From the NCBI GenBank assembly GCA_051960855.1, contig JBQCDV010000195.1, forward strand, positions 1 through 32,222: a stretch of DNA of 32,222 nucleotides, in the 5' to 3' direction. This DNA comes from JBQCDV01 sp051960855. Lineage in GTDB: Bacteria > Actinomycetota > Actinomycetes > JAJZTN01. This document shows positions 1 through 8,164 of the stretch, piece after piece (position 1 is the stretch's first letter; the number at the start of each line of letters is the position of its first letter). The notes beneath the pieces were generated by a model. That model ran no database searches. It was not told the DNA's origin and worked only from the letters and a program-made list of their open reading frames with translations. Both the position numbers and the translations under genes were made by a program.

Positions 1-1241
1 GGGTCATCGAGCACGACATCGAAGGAGGTGTCGTCGCTGATCCGCAGATCGACGCCCCGCTCGACGGCCACCGCGCTCTTCGCGAGCAGCAGGGCCGCCA
101 CGCGCGGGTCCGCCACCCGCTCCTGCAGGTCCCGGGCGCGAGCCGCCGTGCGGCCACCGACATCCGCGACGAAGTCCCGCGCCTCCTCGACGTCGCCGAG
201 CTCCAACAGCCCGCTGATGACGTGGAGGCGGTTGGCGAACTCGTGCTGCTGGGCGCGCAAGGCGTCGCTGAGCCCTCGCACGCTGTCCAGCTCCCGCAGC
301 AGACCCTCCTGCTCGGTGCGGTCGCGCAGGGTCACGACCCAGCCGACGAGGTGGCCGTTGATCTCCGCGGGGCGCCGGTTGACGAGCAGGCAGGCGTCCT
401 GGGTCAGCACGACGTCGTCGCCGCTGCCGGTCGTCCCCGCCAGCAGGTCGCGCAATCGGCCCGGCGACACAAGGTCCTGCACCTCCTGGCCCAGGGGGTC
501 CACGCGCAGGGCAAGCAGGCGCCGCGCCTCGTCGTTCACCAGGGTGACGCGGCCAGCGTCGTCGAAGGCGATCACGCCCTCGCGGACACCGTGCAGCAAC
601 GCCTCCCGCTGTTGCAGGAGGGTGGCGATGTCGCGCGGCTCGAGCCCGAAGGTGTCGCGCTTGATGCGCCGACCCAGCACGACCGACGCAGCGACGCCGA
701 GCACCAGGGCCACGGCGGTGTAGGCGAGGGCACTCGGCAGCAGTGCGCGCAGCCGCTGCGAGATCTCGGTCGCGCTGATGCCCACCGACACCTCGCCGAT
801 GACGGCGCCGGAGGCGTCCCGCAGCGGCACCTTGGCGCGCGCGGAGTCCCCGAGCGTGCCGCGCTCGATGGCGACGACGGTCTGACCGGCAAGCGCCTGA
901 CTGGGATCGGTGCTCACACGGTGTCCGATGAGCGCCGCGTTCGGATGCGACAGCCGCACCCCACGGTCGTTGGTGACGACGACGAACAAGGCTCCCGTCG
1001 CGCGCCGGACCGCCTCGGCGCGCGGCTGGACAACGCCGTTCGGGTCGTCGCTCTGGACGGCGGCGACGATCTCCGGCTGGGCGGCGACGGACTCGGCGAT
1101 GGCCAGGACCCGTCGCTCGTACTGCGAGATGAGCGTCTCGTTGAGCAGCCTCAGGAACAGCAGCGTGCCGATGACGAGCACCGCCGCGACCACGAGGACC
1201 TGCAGTCGGACGATGCGGCCGGCCAAGCCCTTGGATCGCAC
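1..1241 (-). CDS. CitA/DcuS-type sensor histidine kinase (3' end outside the window)
   Basis: Membrane sensor kinase of the citrate/C4-dicarboxylate family; 413 codons are visible. From the GTG at 1241 (GGGAGG just upstream) the protein has a membrane segment at about 11-33, an extracytoplasmic sensor domain at about 34-165, a second membrane segment at about 167-190, a PAS-like domain at about 212-310, and a phosphoacceptor box QQHEFANRLH with His333. That box is characteristic of the CitA/DcuS/DctB-type kinases. The reading frame is open to base 1, so the ATP-binding domain lies outside and only its first residues are seen. A response regulator gene probably follows beyond the window, as is usual in this family. 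It is divergent from an ABC importer, so that importer is a likely target. The ligand is unknown; a carboxylate is only a family-based guess. Confidence 0.85.
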   Translation of the reverse strand, partial: MRSKGLAGRIVRLQVLVVAAVLVIGTLLFLRLLNETLISQYERRVLAIAESVAAQPEIVAAVQSDDPNGVVQPRAEAVRRATGALFVVVTNDRGVRLSHPNAALIGHRVSTDPSQALAGQTVVAIERGTLGDSARAKVPLRDASGAVIGEVSVGISATEISQRLRALLPSALAYTAVALVLGVAASVVLGRRIKRDTFGLEPRDIATLLQQREALLHGVREGVIAFDDAGRVTLVNDEARRLLALRVDPLGQEVQDLVSPGRLRDLLAGTTGSGDDVVLTQDACLLVNRRPAEINGHLVGWVVTLRDRTEQEGLLRELDSVRGLSDALRAQQHEFANRLHVISGLLELGDVEEARDFVADVGGRTAARARDLQERVADPRVAALLLAKSAVAVERGVDLRISDDTSFDVVLDD

Positions 1242-1415
1242 CGTGCCTCCCTTCCAGGCGATTGTGCCTGCGCGGAGGCGCCGCAGGCGGGCAAGCCGGC
1301 GTGAGCGAAACGAGCGAAACCCGCGGAAACAAGCAGAACGCGGAGATCGACCACAAGGCTGTCTGCTTGTGGCCCGCGCCACATACGTTCCTCCGGACCA
1401 CAAGGAGGAAAGCCC
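1242..1415 (+). promoter_or_regulatory. Divergent kinase/transporter intergenic region with overlapping inverted repeats
   Basis: This 174-bp gap contains no gene. A central segment at 1362-1373 (TCTGCTTGTGGC) has four perfect complementary partners. They are ACAAGCAGA at 1329-1337 (9 bp), CCACAAG at 1351-1357 (7 bp), GCCACA at 1378-1383 (6 bp) and CCACAAG at 1398-1404, which runs into the AAGGAGGA ribosome binding site (1402-1409) of the ATPase gene. GACCACAAGG is repeated exactly at 1349-1358 and 1396-1405. Further left are a 7-bp hairpin (1266-1272 with 1282-1288) and a 9-bp tandem repeat GAGCGAAAC (1303-1320). These could be operator half-sites for the neighbouring two-component system or mutually exclusive leader RNA hairpins. 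TACGTT at 1384-1389 is a possible -10 element; if used, the repeats are DNA sites rather than RNA. I see no TPP riboswitch core. Confidence 0.55.
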
Positions 1416-2279
1416 GTGACCCCCTCGACCCCGAGCAGCAAGCCGTCTGTCGGCGGTGCCGCCACCCCCGCCATCGAGCTGCGCAACGTCACCAAGCGGT
1501 TCCGCACGCCGACCGGCGGAGTGCACACGGCACTCCGCGACCTCGACCTCACCGTGCAGGAGGGCGAGTTCTGCGCCGTCGTCGGCCCGACCGGATGTGG
1601 GAAGTCGACGACCCTCACTCTCGTCTCCGGTCTCGAGCGGCCGACACGGGGAGAGGTCCTCGTGAAGGGCACTCCCGTCGACGGGATCGGCAGCGAGATC
1701 GGCTTCATGTTCCAGGCGGACGCTGTCCTGCCCTGGAAGACCGTGCTCGACAACGTCGCAGCCGGACCGCTGTTCCGGGGCGCGGCCAAGAAGCAAGCCG
1801 TCGAGCGGGCGCGCGACTGGCTGCGCCGCGTGGGCCTGGCCGGCTTCGAGGACCGCCACCCCCACCAGCTCTCCGGTGGCATGCGCAAGCGCGTCGCGCT
1901 CGCGCAGAGCCTCATCAACGAGCCGCGGATCCTGCTGATGGACGAGCCCTTCGGGGCCCTCGACGTCCAGACGCGGGCGATCATGTCCAACGAGCTGCTT
2001 CAGCTCTGGGAGCAGAGCCGCCCGGCGGTCGTCTTCGTCACGCACGACCTCGAGGAAGCCATTGCGCTCGCCGACCGCGTCGTCGTCATGACCGCGGGCC
2101 CGGCCACCGTCAAGGACGTCTTCACCGTCGACCTGCCGCGTCCTCGGACCGTGCAGGAGATCCGCTTCGACCCGCACTTCGTGGACCTCTACCAGCGGAT
2201 CTGGGAGTCGTTGCGCGACGAGGTCGCCGTCGCCTACGCCCGCTCCGCCCGCCCCGCCCAACCCGTGCCCGCGACCTAG
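1416..2279 (+). CDS. NitT/TauT-type ABC transporter ATP-binding protein
   Basis: Cytoplasmic ATPase subunit (287 aa) that powers import by the permease and lipoprotein encoded next. The GTG start at 1416 is set by AAGGAGGA 6 bp upstream. Visible motifs are Walker A GPTGCGKST (57-65), the Q-loop glutamine at 100, the signature LSGGM (152-156), Walker B ILLMDEP (172-178) and the switch histidine H210. The family resemblance is to SsuB/TauB/NrtD ATPases of NMT1-type importers. The PWKTV segment after the Q-loop (106-110) is typical of that group. It is first in an operon with permease and binding protein, divergent from a sensor kinase. The substrate cannot be read from the ATPase. Confidence 0.92.
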   Translation: MTPSTPSSKPSVGGAATPAIELRNVTKRFRTPTGGVHTALRDLDLTVQEGEFCAVVGPTGCGKSTTLTLVSGLERPTRGEVLVKGTPVDGIGSEIGFMFQADAVLPWKTVLDNVAAGPLFRGAAKKQAVERARDWLRRVGLAGFEDRHPHQLSGGMRKRVALAQSLINEPRILLMDEPFGALDVQTRAIMSNELLQLWEQSRPAVVFVTHDLEEAIALADRVVVMTAGPATVKDVFTVDLPRPRTVQEIRFDPHFVDLYQRIWESLRDEVAVAYARSARPAQPVPAT

Positions 2280-2350
2280 CCGCCGCTCTCCTCCCGCCCG
2301 CGGCCTCGCCGCCGCCCGCCGTCTGCCTGTTCGCCGGAAGGACCTCCGTC

Positions 2351-3313
2351 ATGACCCCCGACACCTCCACTCCGACTCCCAGCGGCTCCCCCGCACCGCC
2401 CGCCCAGGCCCTCAGCCTCGACACCGCGCCCACCCCGGCACCTGAGGGGCCGGGACGCCACGTGTCTACCGGCAGCGCCGACGAGCTGGCCGTCGAGCAG
2501 CGCGAGGCACAGTCGCGCGCCCGTCGGCGACTGGCCGTCGTGCGCGGCTGGCAGGTCGCCATCTTTGTGCTCGTTGTTGGCGGGTGGGAGGTGCTCAGCC
2601 GCGCCGAGATCCTCGACCCGTTCAACTTCTCGCGACCGTCGGCCGTCGTGCAGCAGCTGGTGACGTGGGCGACGGACGGCACGAGCGCCGGACCGCTGTG
2701 GACGCAGGCTGCGATCACCATCGAGGAGGCCGTACTCGGCTTCGCCATCGGCGTCGTCGCAGGTGTCATCTGCGGCGTCGGGCTCGGGCGCGTGCGGCTG
2801 CTTGCTGAGGTCTTCGGGCCCTACATCAAGGTGATGAACTCGATTCCGCGCATCGTGCTGGGCTCGATCCTGATCATCTGGTTCGGCCTCGGCATGGCCT
2901 CCAAGGTCGCCCTCGCCGTCGTCCTCGTCTTCTTCGCCGTCTTCTTCAACGCCTTCCAGGGCACCCGTGAGGTCGACCGCAACCTCGTCGCCAATGCCCG
3001 CATCCTCGGCGCCTCGCCGCGGCAGGTCACACGGCACGTGATCCTGCCCTCGGCCTTCACCTGGATCATCGCCAGCCTGCACACGAGCTTCGGCTTTGCC
3101 TTGATCGGCGCCATCGTCGGCGAGTTCCTGGGCGCTCAGCAGGGACTAGGGCTGCTCATCGCCACGGCCCAGGGCACCTTCAACCCAGCCGGCATCTTCG
3201 CCGCGATGGTGCTCATCGCCATCGTCGCCCTCGTCGCCGAGGGGCTGATCACCCTTCTCGAGCGCCGGCTGCTCGCTTGGCGCCCCCCACAGCTGTCCGG
3301 CTCCGATGCCTGA
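2351..3313 (+). CDS. NitT/TauT-type ABC transporter permease
   Basis: Inner-membrane permease (320 aa) of the BPD_transp_1 family. The ATG at 2351 has GGAAGGA 8 bp upstream. The N-terminus is a Pro/Ser/Thr-rich extension of about 60 residues with no membrane segment, followed by about six hydrophobic helices. The cytoplasmic EAA loop that docks on the ATPase is visible as NARILGASPRQVTRHVILP, about two thirds along the protein. A 71-bp pyrimidine-rich gap separates it from the ATPase gene; I see no gene or clear signal in that gap. The binding protein follows within 40 bp, so the three genes are almost certainly one transcript. Upstream in-frame codons run back through the ATPase gene, but only this ATG has a matching ribosome binding site. 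Confidence 0.9.
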   Translation: MTPDTSTPTPSGSPAPPAQALSLDTAPTPAPEGPGRHVSTGSADELAVEQREAQSRARRRLAVVRGWQVAIFVLVVGGWEVLSRAEILDPFNFSRPSAVVQQLVTWATDGTSAGPLWTQAAITIEEAVLGFAIGVVAGVICGVGLGRVRLLAEVFGPYIKVMNSIPRIVLGSILIIWFGLGMASKVALAVVLVFFAVFFNAFQGTREVDRNLVANARILGASPRQVTRHVILPSAFTWIIASLHTSFGFALIGAIVGEFLGAQQGLGLLIATAQGTFNPAGIFAAMVLIAIVALVAEGLITLLERRLLAWRPPQLSGSDA

Positions 3314-3350
3314 CCCGTCGCAGTTCCCCCACCCCTCGAAAGGACCACAC

Positions 3351-4454
3351 ATGCGCATGTCCCCGCACCGCAGCCGGCTTGTGGGCGTCGTGACGCTCAC
3401 CGGCCTCGCCGTCGCCCTCGCCGGCTGCGGCTCGAGCTCGGACTCCAGCAGCAACAGCACCGCCGCCGGTGCCGCCGCGAAGTCCAGCTCCTCCTCGACC
3501 GCCAGCAGTGGCGGCACCGGCGAGAAGCAGAAGGTCTCGATCATGGTCGGGGGCCTGGACAAGCAGATCTACCTGCCGGCGATGCTCGCCAAGCAGCTCG
3601 GCTACTTCGACGAGCAGGGCCTCGATGTCGACCTGCAGTCGGAGCCGGCCGGCGTCGATGCCGAGACAGCGATGCTGTCCGGCGCGATCGACCTCACCGT
3701 CGGCTTCTACGACCACACGATCCAACTGCAGACCAAGGGCAAGACGGTCGAGTCCGTCGTCCAGTTCTCGCAGGTCCCGGGCGAGGTCGAGCTCGTCAAC
3801 GCGAAGAACCCCGAGGTGAAGTCACCCGCGGACTGGGCTGGCAAGAGCGTCGGCATCACCGGCGCCGGGTCGTCCACCGACTTCCTCACCCAGTACCTCG
3901 CCGCGAAGAACGGCGTGGACCCCAGCAAGGTCAACCGTCTCGCGGTCAAGGCCGGCCAGACCTTCGTCGCGGCCTTCCAGCAGGGCCGCGTCGTCTCCGG
4001 CATGACAACGGAGCCGACGATCACCAAGGTCGTCGACGACGGTCTGGGATCGGTGCTCGTTGACATGCGCACCGTCGAGGGGACCAAGAAGGCGCTCGGC
4101 GGCCTCTACCCGGCCGCCTGCCTCTACGGGCGGACGGACTGGGTGAACGACCACAAGGACGCCGTTCAGAAGTTGGCGAACGCCTTCGTCAAGACCCTGC
4201 AGTACATCAACACCCACTCAGGTGCAGAGATCGCCGACCACATGCCCGCGGACTACTACTCGGGTGTCGGCAAGGACAAGTACGCCAAGGCGCTCGACGC
4301 CGGCAAGGGCATGTTCACCGCCGACGGTGTGATGCCCGACGGCGCACCCGACACCGTCCTCGCCGTCCTCGGCAAGGCACTGCCGGACGTCGCCAAGGCG
4401 GACGTCGACCTCAGCAAGACCTACACCACGGAGTTCGTGAAGGCCGCCTCCTGA
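3351..4454 (+). CDS. NMT1/THI5-like substrate-binding lipoprotein
   Basis: Extracytoplasmic solute-binding protein (367 aa) feeding the permease. The ATG at 3351 was chosen over the ATG at 3306 because GAAAGGA lies 6 bp upstream and it gives a proper lipoprotein signal: basic start, hydrophobic core, lipobox LAGC with Cys26. A Ser/Ala/Gly-rich linker of about 30 residues follows. The mature domain begins with a typical NMT1 pattern (SIMVGGLDKQIYLPAMLAKQ, then GYFDEQGLDV) and has GFYDHTIQLQTKGK. NMT1-type proteins bind nitrate, sulfonates, thiamine precursors or aromatic acids. The ligand here is not identifiable; thiamine-precursor uptake is not supported by any TPP riboswitch upstream. The adjacent CitA-like kinase weakly suggests an organic acid. 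Confidence 0.9.
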   Translation: MRMSPHRSRLVGVVTLTGLAVALAGCGSSSDSSSNSTAAGAAAKSSSSSTASSGGTGEKQKVSIMVGGLDKQIYLPAMLAKQLGYFDEQGLDVDLQSEPAGVDAETAMLSGAIDLTVGFYDHTIQLQTKGKTVESVVQFSQVPGEVELVNAKNPEVKSPADWAGKSVGITGAGSSTDFLTQYLAAKNGVDPSKVNRLAVKAGQTFVAAFQQGRVVSGMTTEPTITKVVDDGLGSVLVDMRTVEGTKKALGGLYPAACLYGRTDWVNDHKDAVQKLANAFVKTLQYINTHSGAEIADHMPADYYSGVGKDKYAKALDAGKGMFTADGVMPDGAPDTVLAVLGKALPDVAKADVDLSKTYTTEFVKAAS

Positions 4455-4469
4455 CAGCTCGTGCTCAGC

Positions 4470-4502
4470 AGTGGGTGGTCGCGCCTGGCGCGGCCACCCA
4501 CT
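4470..4502 (+). terminator. Hairpin terminator after the ABC transporter operon
   Basis: The 9-bp arms AGTGGGTGG and CCACCCACT match perfectly and the stem continues inward through a T-G wobble into CGCG pairing. The hairpin begins 15 bp after the binding-protein stop codon. No T-tract follows, which is common for actinobacterial terminators. It separates the transporter from the RarD gene, whose start is 37 bp further on. Confidence 0.75.
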
Positions 4503-4539
4503 GGCGTCCGTACCCCCGAACGGTTGCGAGGATGGACCC

Positions 4540-5529
4540 GTGACCGAGGCAGCAGCGACAGCAGAGGCAAGCGAGAGGCTGCGGCGAGGGACTCTGGCCG
4601 GCGCCGTCGCCTACCTCATCTGGGGGCTGTTCCCCCTCTACTGGCCGCTGCTCAAGCCCTCTGGCGCCCTCGAGATCCTGGCCCACCGCGTGGTGTGGTC
4701 GCTGGTCGTCGTCGTCGCGTTGCTCGCCCTCACGCGGCAGTGGGCCTGGATCCGCAGCATGCGTGGCGCACGGCTGGCTTGGCTCGTCCTTGCCGCGGTC
4801 ACCATCGCCGTCAACTGGGGCGTCTACATCTGGGGAGTGAACGCAGGCCACGTCGTCGAGACGTCGCTCAGCTACTTCATCAACCCGCTCGTCACCGTCT
4901 GCATCGGCGTCGTCGTCCTCGGCGAGCGGCTCCGAACGCCGCAGTGGGTGGCGATCGCCCTCGCCACGGTGGCCGTCGTCGTGCTGACCGTCCAGTACGG
5001 CCACCCGCCGTGGATCGCGCTGGTGCTGGCGCTGTCCTTCGCGACGTACGGCTTCGCGAAGAAGAAGGCGAACGTCGACGCGGTGGCGAGCCTGTCGGTC
5101 GAGACCGCGCTGCTCACCGTCCTCGCCCTGCCCTACCTGATCTGGCTCAGCGCCACCGGTCAGTCGACCTTCGGATCCTCCGGCCCCGGGCACGCCCTGC
5201 TGCTGGCGCTGTCCGGACTCGTCACCGCGATCCCGCTGCTGGCCTTCGGCTACGCCGCCGTGCGGATCCCGCTGTCCACGATCGGGCTGCTGCAGTACGT
5301 CACGCCGGTGATCCAGTTCCTGATCGGCGTGCTCGTCGACCACGAGGAGATGCCGGGCGCGCGGTGGGCGGGGTTCGCCCTGGTGTGGCTCGCGCTCGCG
5401 GTCTTCACCGTCGACACGCTTCGCCGCCGCACTCCGCCTGCCAGTGCTCAGCTGGCCGACACCGAGCTGGCCGACACCGAGGACCTGTCAGGCGCTGCGC
5501 TCCCCCACGGCGTCGCAGAGCGCAGCTAG
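4540..5529 (+). CDS. rarD: RarD-type EamA-family permease
   Basis: Integral membrane protein (329 aa) of the drug/metabolite transporter superfamily, RarD subgroup. The GTG at 4540 is preferred because GAGGA lies 7 bp upstream and the protein then starts just before the conserved beginning GTLAGAVAYLIWGLFPLYWPLL. About ten hydrophobic segments are visible, with the RarD-like EILAHRVVWSL and the late GYAAVRIPLSTIGLLQYVTP region. RarD proteins are annotated from the chloramphenicol-sensitivity locus of Pseudomonas, but their substrate is unproven. The C-terminal tail carries a duplicated ELADT-like segment encoded by a 15-bp tandem repeat. The gene ends inside the oppositely oriented polyprenyl synthase gene. 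Confidence 0.88.
   Translation: MTEAAATAEASERLRRGTLAGAVAYLIWGLFPLYWPLLKPSGALEILAHRVVWSLVVVVALLALTRQWAWIRSMRGARLAWLVLAAVTIAVNWGVYIWGVNAGHVVETSLSYFINPLVTVCIGVVVLGERLRTPQWVAIALATVAVVVLTVQYGHPPWIALVLALSFATYGFAKKKANVDAVASLSVETALLTVLALPYLIWLSATGQSTFGSSGPGHALLLALSGLVTAIPLLAFGYAAVRIPLSTIGLLQYVTPVIQFLIGVLVDHEEMPGARWAGFALVWLALAVFTVDTLRRRTPPASAQLADTELADTEDLSGAALPHGVAERS
5450..5479 (+). repeat. Perfect 15-bp tandem duplication in the RarD tail
   Basis: AGCTGGCCGACACCG occurs twice back to back (5450-5464 and 5465-5479). It is in frame and repeats LADTE in the hydrophilic C-terminal tail, where length variation should be tolerated. Confidence 0.9.
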
Positions 5530-6519
5530 CGCGGCGCGCGCCGGGATCTCCGGAAGTGGAGCCAGCGCGGCACGGGCCTCATCGACCCACCGCTGCAGCA
5601 CGGCACGGGCCTCCGCCATCACCGGGTGCGGGCGCAGGGCGGCGAGGGCGGCCGCGTGCGCGGCGTCGTCGTGGGGAGCTCGGTCGAGCAGCTCGACGAG
5701 GGCGGTGTCCGTCTCAGCCGTCGTCGACCCGCTGGTGCCGTGCCCGGCTACCCGTTGACGCAGTAGCAGCACGGGAAGCGTGGCGACTCCCTCTCGCAGG
5801 TCGGTGCCGGGGGTCTTGCCCGACACTCCGGACTCGCTCTCGATGTCCAGGAGATCGTCGGCGAGCTGGAAGGCAACGCCGATCCGCTCGCCGAAGCGGG
5901 TGAGGACGTCGACGTGGGCGGGGTCTGCCCCCGCCAGCATGGAGCCGAAGCGAGCAGAGGTCGCGATCAGCGAACCAGTCTTGTCGGCGAGGACCTGCAG
6001 ATGGTGCTCGACTGCGTCCTGCCCGGCCTCGGGCCCCACCGTCTCGCGGATCTGCCCCGTGACGAGGCGCTCGAAGGTGCGAGCCTGGATGCGGACCGCC
6101 TCGGGCCCCAGGTCAGCGAGCAGATCCGAGGCCCGTGCGAACAGGAAGTCCCCGGTGAGAATCGCGACGGTGTTGTCCCACCGCGAGTTCGCGCTTTCCG
6201 CGCCCCGCCGCATCGCGGCCTCGTCCATCACGTCGTCGTGGTAGAGCGTGGCGAGATGGGTCAGCTCGACCACCACGGCGGCCGGCACGACCCCGGCCGC
6301 AGTCGGGTCGCCGAACTGGGCCGCCAGCAGGGTCAGCAGCGGTCGGAACCGCTTGCCGCCGGCATCGACGAGGTGCCGCGAGGTCTCGGTGACGAAGGGG
6401 TAGTCACTGGCGACCGACCGCCGGAGCAGCTCCTCGACCGCTTCCATACCGGAGCGGAGAGCGGACTCGAGTGCCGGGTCGCCTCCGATCCGGAACGCGC
6501 CGGCGGTGGTGGCGGTCAT
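5488..6519 (-). CDS. Polyprenyl diphosphate synthase (menaquinone side chain)
   Basis: Trans-isoprenyl diphosphate synthase (343 aa) that condenses isopentenyl diphosphate units into the long side chain later attached to DHNA. Visible motifs are GKR (55-57), the first aspartate-rich motif DDVMD (95-99) and the second DDLLD (221-225), with K180-T181 between them. The residues four and five before the first motif are Thr91 and Ala90, small side chains that fit a long-chain product. The ATG at 6519 is 16 bp after the nuoN stop, so the gene is probably the last of the nuo transcript. Its last 42 bp overlap the end of the RarD gene on the other strand. Mycobacterial GrcC1 is the family analogue, beside menG and menJ. 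The exact chain length cannot be read from sequence. Confidence 0.88.
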   Translation of the reverse strand: MTATTAGAFRIGGDPALESALRSGMEAVEELLRRSVASDYPFVTETSRHLVDAGGKRFRPLLTLLAAQFGDPTAAGVVPAAVVVELTHLATLYHDDVMDEAAMRRGAESANSRWDNTVAILTGDFLFARASDLLADLGPEAVRIQARTFERLVTGQIRETVGPEAGQDAVEHHLQVLADKTGSLIATSARFGSMLAGADPAHVDVLTRFGERIGVAFQLADDLLDIESESGVSGKTPGTDLREGVATLPVLLLRQRVAGHGTSGSTTAETDTALVELLDRAPHDDAAHAAALAALRPHPVMAEARAVLQRWVDEARAALAPLPEIPARAALAALCDAVGERSA

Positions 6520-6535
6520 CGCGGCGGTCGCCCAC

Positions 6536-8164
6536 TCACCGGACGAGGACCGAAGCTTGGTCGGCGAGGTTGAGCAGCGGCTGTGGGATGACACCGAGGA
6601 TCACGGTGACGGCGACGCCGATCGTGATGGCGATCGTGGTCAGCGGGCTCGGCAGCACGACGCTGGTGGCGTCATCGGCCGGCTCGGTGAAGAACATCAG
6701 CACGATTACCCGGACGTAGAAGAACGCGGCGATGGCGCTGGCGAGCACACCGACGATGACCAACGGGGTGGCACCCCCGGCGACGGCCGCCTGGAAGACG
6801 GCGAACTTCGACGTGAAGCCGCTGGTCAGGGGGATGCCGGCGAAGGCGAGCAGGAACAGCGAGAACAGCCCCGCCACCAGCGGTGACCGGCGACCGAGGC
6901 CGGCCCATTGGGACAGGTGGGTCGCCTCTCCGGCCGGGGTGCGCACGAGGGTGACGATGGCGAAGGCACCGATCGTCGAGAAGCCGTAGGCGAGCAGGTA
7001 GAAGAGCACGCTGGAGACACCGAGCGAGTGGCCACTGCCGGAGCGCCCCTCGGTCCCGATCACGCCGGTGAGCACGAAGCCCGCGTGCGCGATGGAGGAG
7101 TAGGCGAGCATGCGCTTCATGTCGGTCTGGGTGATGGCCACCACGGCACCGACGAGCATGGTGAGGATCGCCACCGCCCACATCATCGGTCGCCAGTCCC
7201 ACCGCACTCCGCCGAGCGCGACGTAGAAGAGCCGCAGCAGAGCGCCAAAGGCGGCCACCTTGGTGCACGCGGCCATGAAGCCGGTCAGCGGCGTCGGGGC
7301 GCCCTGGTACACGTCCGGCGTCCACGAGTGGAACGGGGCCGCGCCCAGCTTGAACAGCAGGCCCACCGCGGTCAGCCCCGTGCCGAGCAGCAGCAGGGTG
7401 TCGTTGCCCTGGGCAGCCGAGACAGCGTCGGCGATGGTTCCGAAGGTGATGGAGCCGGCGTAGCCGTAGAGCATCGCCATGCCGTAGAGGAAGAACGCCG
7501 AGGAGAACGCGCCGAGCAGGAAGTACTTGAGAGCGGCCTCCTGAGAGATCAGTCGGCGACGACGCGCCATGCCGCACATCAGGTACAGCGGCAGAGACAG
7601 CACCTCGAGAGCGATGAACATCGTCAGCAGGTCGTTGGACGCCGGGAACAGCAGCATGCCGCCGATCGCGAACATCACCAGCGGGAAGACCTCGGTCTGC
7701 ATGACGCCGGCGGCCAGCACGTTGCGCTCCGCGGTGCTGCCGGGCAGCGCCGATGCCTGCGCGGCGAAGGCCGTGCCGCCCGGGTCCAGGCTGCGCTCGG
7801 CCATCGTCAGCACCGCGATGACCGACAGGACGAGCAGCGTCCCCTGCAGGAACAGCGTGGGACCGTCAACGACGACCGCTCCCTGCGCCACCACCTTGTG
7901 CGTGCCGTGGTTGAGCAGGACCGCGACGAACGCGGCGACGAGGCCGGCGAGCGACACGACCAGCTGCGCGCGGTAGCGCGCCGCTCGCGGGGCGAAGGCC
8001 TCGACGAGGACCCCCACGACGGCGGCGGCGAAGACGATCAGCATCGGCGACAGAGCGCCGTACTCGAGCTTGGGGGCCGGAATGGAGTCGGTACTCCCGG
8101 CCGCCGTGACCAGCCCGGAGGTCAGCTCGGAGGTCAGCCCAGCTCCCAGGGCGAGCGGCGTCAC
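6536..8164 (-). CDS. nuoN: NADH-quinone oxidoreductase subunit N
   Basis: Antiporter-like proton-pumping subunit of complex I (542 aa), in the membrane arm. The GTG start overlaps the nuoM stop by 4 bp (GTGA), with GGAAGGA just upstream, indicating coupled translation. Conserved pumping residues are visible: Glu187 in IALEVLSLPLYLM, Lys213 in ALKYFLLGAF and Lys272 in FKLGAAPFHSWTPD. The protein is longer than the usual 480-500 residues because of an Ala/Gly-rich insert at about 125-150. It is the last nuo gene of the operon and is followed by the polyprenyl synthase gene. Confidence 0.96.
   Translation of the reverse strand: MTPLALGAGLTSELTSGLVTAAGSTDSIPAPKLEYGALSPMLIVFAAAVVGVLVEAFAPRAARYRAQLVVSLAGLVAAFVAVLLNHGTHKVVAQGAVVVDGPTLFLQGTLLVLSVIAVLTMAERSLDPGGTAFAAQASALPGSTAERNVLAAGVMQTEVFPLVMFAIGGMLLFPASNDLLTMFIALEVLSLPLYLMCGMARRRRLISQEAALKYFLLGAFSSAFFLYGMAMLYGYAGSITFGTIADAVSAAQGNDTLLLLGTGLTAVGLLFKLGAAPFHSWTPDVYQGAPTPLTGFMAACTKVAAFGALLRLFYVALGGVRWDWRPMMWAVAILTMLVGAVVAITQTDMKRMLAYSSIAHAGFVLTGVIGTEGRSGSGHSLGVSSVLFYLLAYGFSTIGAFAIVTLVRTPAGEATHLSQWAGLGRRSPLVAGLFSLFLLAFAGIPLTSGFTSKFAVFQAAVAGGATPLVIVGVLASAIAAFFYVRVIVLMFFTEPADDATSVVLPSPLTTIAITIGVAVTVILGVIPQPLLNLADQASVLVR

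Noticed and set aside
4..1401. A complete 465-codon minus-strand frame overlapping the kinase
   Set aside because: Arg/Ala/Gly-rich with no motif; the kinase frame has two membrane segments, a PAS-like domain and the phosphoacceptor box.
1242..1415. TPP riboswitch ahead of a possible thiamine-precursor importer
   Set aside because: Neither the CTGAGA nor the later conserved TPP core elements can be found on the plus strand.
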